Position numbers and translations under genes: made by a program
Notes under the pieces: model-generated
What the model saw: only the letters and a program-made list of their open reading frames with translations
What the model was told of the DNA's origin: nothing
Database searches by the model: none
Assembly: GCA_050011415.1 (NCBI GenBank)
Contig: JBEKJD010000174.1
Coordinates: forward strand, 1 to 6,891
Direction of reading: 5' to 3'
Length of the DNA: 6,891 bases
DNA from: JADFXI01 sp050011415
GTDB taxonomy: Bacteria > Nitrospirota > Thermodesulfovibrionia > Thermodesulfovibrionales > Dissulfurispiraceae
Shown: one piece after another, positions 5,405 to 6,891 of the stretch
Layout of the letters: each line of letters begins with the position of its first letter
Position numbering within the stretch: position 1 is the first letter of the stretch

Positions 5405-5462
5405 AATTAAGAATTAAGAATTACGAATGAATGAATATAATATTTTTCCACAATTCGTAATT
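5405..5462. repeat. Intergenic inverted repeat D, 7-base words (AATTAMG)
   Basis: The left side is a heptamer series: AATTAAG (5405), AATTAAG (5412), AATTACG (5419), AATGAAT (5426). The right arm on the - strand reads AATTACG (5462-5456), AATTGTG, GAAAAAT. AATTACGAAT (5419-5428) pairs perfectly with ATTCGTAATT (5453-5462) around a 24-base AT-rich loop. The words differ from those of elements A to C, but the plan is the same: tandem short words, an A/T-rich centre, and a right arm ending directly before the next start codon (ATG 5466). Confidence 0.7.
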
Positions 5463-5465
5463 AAT

Positions 5466-5735
5466 ATGACAGAAGGGGAAATTAAAAAAGAGCGGAGCAT
5501 TGCCCGCGACCTCCGCAATAGCACCTGGTGGAAAAGGAAGTGTGCCGGCGGCACATGTTACTACTGTAATGCAAATGTCCCGGCAAAGATGCTCACCATG
5601 GACCATATTGTGCCGGTGGCCCGCGGCGGCAGGTCGGTAAAGAGCAACATTGTCACTGCCTGCAAAACCTGCAATAATAAAAAAAAATATCTGCTCCCCA
5701 TCGAATGGGAAGAATATATCAGGGGGCTTGGATAG
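5466..5735 (+). CDS. Small HNH endonuclease-type protein
   Basis: An 89-residue protein that is little more than a single HNH (beta-beta-alpha-metal) nuclease fold. Visible features are the first zinc-knuckle CYYC (Cys31, Cys34), the catalytic strand MDHIVPVARGG (Asp46, His47), Asn61 in SNIVTAC, and the second knuckle CKTC followed by NNKK (Cys66, Cys69, Asn70). The basic N-terminus (IKKERSIARDLRNSTWWKRK) may touch nucleic acid. Family knowledge predicts metal-dependent DNA nicking or cleavage, but the biological role is unknown; compact HNH proteins occur in restriction, repair, phage and homing contexts. ATG 5466 is chosen because upstream codons to 5427 lie in hairpin D; no Shine-Dalgarno is visible. 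No methylase, recombinase or intron lies beside it. Confidence 0.85.
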   Translation: MTEGEIKKERSIARDLRNSTWWKRKCAGGTCYYCNANVPAKMLTMDHIVPVARGGRSVKSNIVTACKTCNNKKKYLLPIEWEEYIRGLG

Positions 5736-5823
5736 TAACTGTAGTCATATCTCCCCGGTCATTATTTTTCTCATTCAAAGCTCTTTTCAGCTCAGTCTAC
5801 CCTTCACCAAAAGCAGCTATCCG
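5736..5823. other. Short convergent intergenic region
   Basis: These 88 bases separate the HNH gene from the convergent - strand gene. I see no clear GC-rich hairpin with a T-run on either strand and no short-word repeat like those in the other gaps. Confidence 0.4.
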
Positions 5824-6891
5824 TTATTGAATTAGTATGTTCCCGACAGTAACTGTCCCATTACTGATTGTTAGCGTGCCGTTAATTGTTGAATATGAGC
5901 TGCTGGTTGTGAAGCCGCTGTTATACCCACCAATAAGGGAAACCGATACATTACTGTTGAAAATATCATTTGCCGTGTATGTACCTGCCTGGACCTCAAT
6001 AGTATTCCCGGTCACAGCAGCGTTGTAGCCGCTTTGAATTGTTGAATACGCTCCTGTGCTTCCAACCTGGATAGTGTTGCCGTATGTCTGCCCTGCCTGC
6101 GTCACGGTAAACGTCTGCCCTGCTATGGTCATGTTCCCGGACTGCGAGCTTGTTCCAGTGTTGGCGGACACACTGTAATTTACCGTTCCGTTTCCTGTGC
6201 CGCTGTTGCCGGATGTTATGGTGGCCCAACTGAGGCCGCTCGAAGCAGTCCATGAACAACCGGACGAGGTTGTCACGCTTACGCTTTCGGATCCGCCCGT
6301 CGGGCCGACTGACTGGCTGGTGGGGCTGAGTGTGTATGCGCATGTGCCGAATGTCGCCGTCACGCTTCTCGACGCCGTCATTGTGACGCTGCAGGTGTTG
6401 CCACTCATGATGTCACAACCTGACCAGCTTGTAAATGTTGAACCGGACGAGGGGGTAGCCGTCAGCGTTACACTTGTGCCGCTGCTGTAGGAAGCCGTGC
6501 CGGTGCTGCCGCTCCAGATTATCGTCCCGGAATTGGCTGTGACTGTGCCGCTGCCTGTGCCTGCTATTGTAACAGAAAGAGTATAATTACCGAATAACCC
6601 GGACTGTCCGCCGCGCACCGGCCAAACATAGCTGCTATCGGACTTGCCGCCGCTGTACACCCAGCCATCGACCATAGTGACCATCCACGCACCGCTGTTA
6701 CCGATTGCGTAGGTAGAAGACGACCAATAGTAGTATGACTGCGGGTTTAAGTATGATTGCGTGTTCGTGAACGGATAACCGGCAGGCAATGCAGGATTAT
6801 AACGAGAAAAATCCACAAGGCTGAGTAGTTCCTTCCTGTTAGCCAGCCTCCAGTCCCCTGCTTTGGAGCCATCACTGAGACCGCAGGCGCC
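5824..6891 (-). CDS. Modular DUF1566 / BACON-type surface protein, C-terminal part (partial)
   Basis: The frame runs from the window edge to TAA at 5826-5824, giving 355 C-terminal residues; the N-terminus and any signal peptide are outside. Reading from the visible end: a DUF1566 (Lcl_C-like, C-type-lectin-related) module at 1-97 (LSDGSKAGDWRLANRKELL, YYYWSSSTY, VWPVRGGQ); a divergent InlB-type beta repeat at about 104-182 (GSGTVTANSG, TFTSWSGCD, SVTATF); a BACON-like Ig-fold at about 184-267 (YTLSPTSQSVGPTGGSESVS, CSWTASSGLSWATI, FTVTQAG); and a short beta-helix-like segment (ISTIQ-type AYSTIQSGYNAA, IEVQAGTY, then TINGTLTISNGTVTVGNILI) to the end. Composition is very rich in Ser, Thr and Gly. 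Family knowledge suggests an exported or cell-surface binding protein; ligand and exact role are unknown. A GTG at 6816 is an internal Val codon, not a start. Confidence 0.85.
   Translation of the reverse strand, partial: GACGLSDGSKAGDWRLANRKELLSLVDFSRYNPALPAGYPFTNTQSYLNPQSYYYWSSSTYAIGNSGAWMVTMVDGWVYSGGKSDSSYVWPVRGGQSGLFGNYTLSVTIAGTGSGTVTANSGTIIWSGSTGTASYSSGTSVTLTATPSSGSTFTSWSGCDIMSGNTCSVTMTASRSVTATFGTCAYTLSPTSQSVGPTGGSESVSVTTSSGCSWTASSGLSWATITSGNSGTGNGTVNYSVSANTGTSSQSGNMTIAGQTFTVTQAGQTYGNTIQVGSTGAYSTIQSGYNAAVTGNTIEVQAGTYTANDIFNSNVSVSLIGGYNSGFTTSSSYSTINGTLTISNGTVTVGNILIQ

Noticed and set aside
5837..6490. + strand open frames opposite the DUF1566/BACON protein
   Set aside because: These Val/Leu/Pro-rich frames are the complement of Thr/Ser/Gly codons in the - strand gene, which has recognisable domains.
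6600..6891. DUF1566 module as a diversity-generating retroelement target
   Set aside because: C-type-lectin-fold modules can be such targets, but here the module is not at the protein C-terminus, and no reverse transcriptase or template repeat is visible in the window.

Overview
The window looks like a chromosomal segment of a moderate-GC, Gram-negative-type bacterium. The clues are a housekeeping nadD, an NtrB/NtrC-type two-component pair, the rpsF-ssb-rpsR cluster, a tandem DUF507 pair and a DUF1566/BACON surface protein. I would guess Nitrospirota (Thermodesulfovibrio-like) or a former deltaproteobacterial lineage. That placement is an inference from gene content, not a measured result.

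Layout on the + strand: the 3' end of an unrecognised gene (1-152); nadD, NAD biosynthesis (258-905); a PAS-containing sensor histidine kinase (1020-2114) followed one base later by its sigma-54-activating response regulator (2116-3516); a terminator-like hairpin and a structured leader; rpsF (3643-4068) overlapping ssb (4061-4483); rpsR (4616-4840); two short paralogous DUF507 genes joined almost without gaps (4842-5123 and 5120-5398); and a compact HNH nuclease-type gene (5466-5735). On the - strand, converging on the HNH gene, is the C-terminal part of a large Ser/Thr/Gly-rich modular, probably exported protein (5824-6891, open at the window edge).

The genes fall into functional blocks. 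The kinase and regulator should form one phosphorelay controlling unknown sigma-54 promoters. rpsF, ssb and rpsR encode two 30S proteins that bind next to each other plus the single-stranded DNA-binding protein. The DUF507 pair appears to be co-transcribed with them and sits where rplI is often found.

The least ordinary feature is a set of four intergenic inverted repeats (171-248, 904-1010, 4493-4593, 5405-5462). Their arms are built from tandem 7- or 8-base words: GAAnCGGn, RGGTTAT, GGTTATR and AATTAMG. They sit between co-directional genes. In three of four cases the right arm stops 3 to 9 bases before the next start codon, and those genes show no Shine-Dalgarno sequence. Elements B and C clearly share sequence; A and D share only the architecture. 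A second notable feature is the rpsF leader, where a 7-bp stem can hide the GGAGG ribosome-binding site ahead of a GTG start that overlaps an ATGTGA start-stop.
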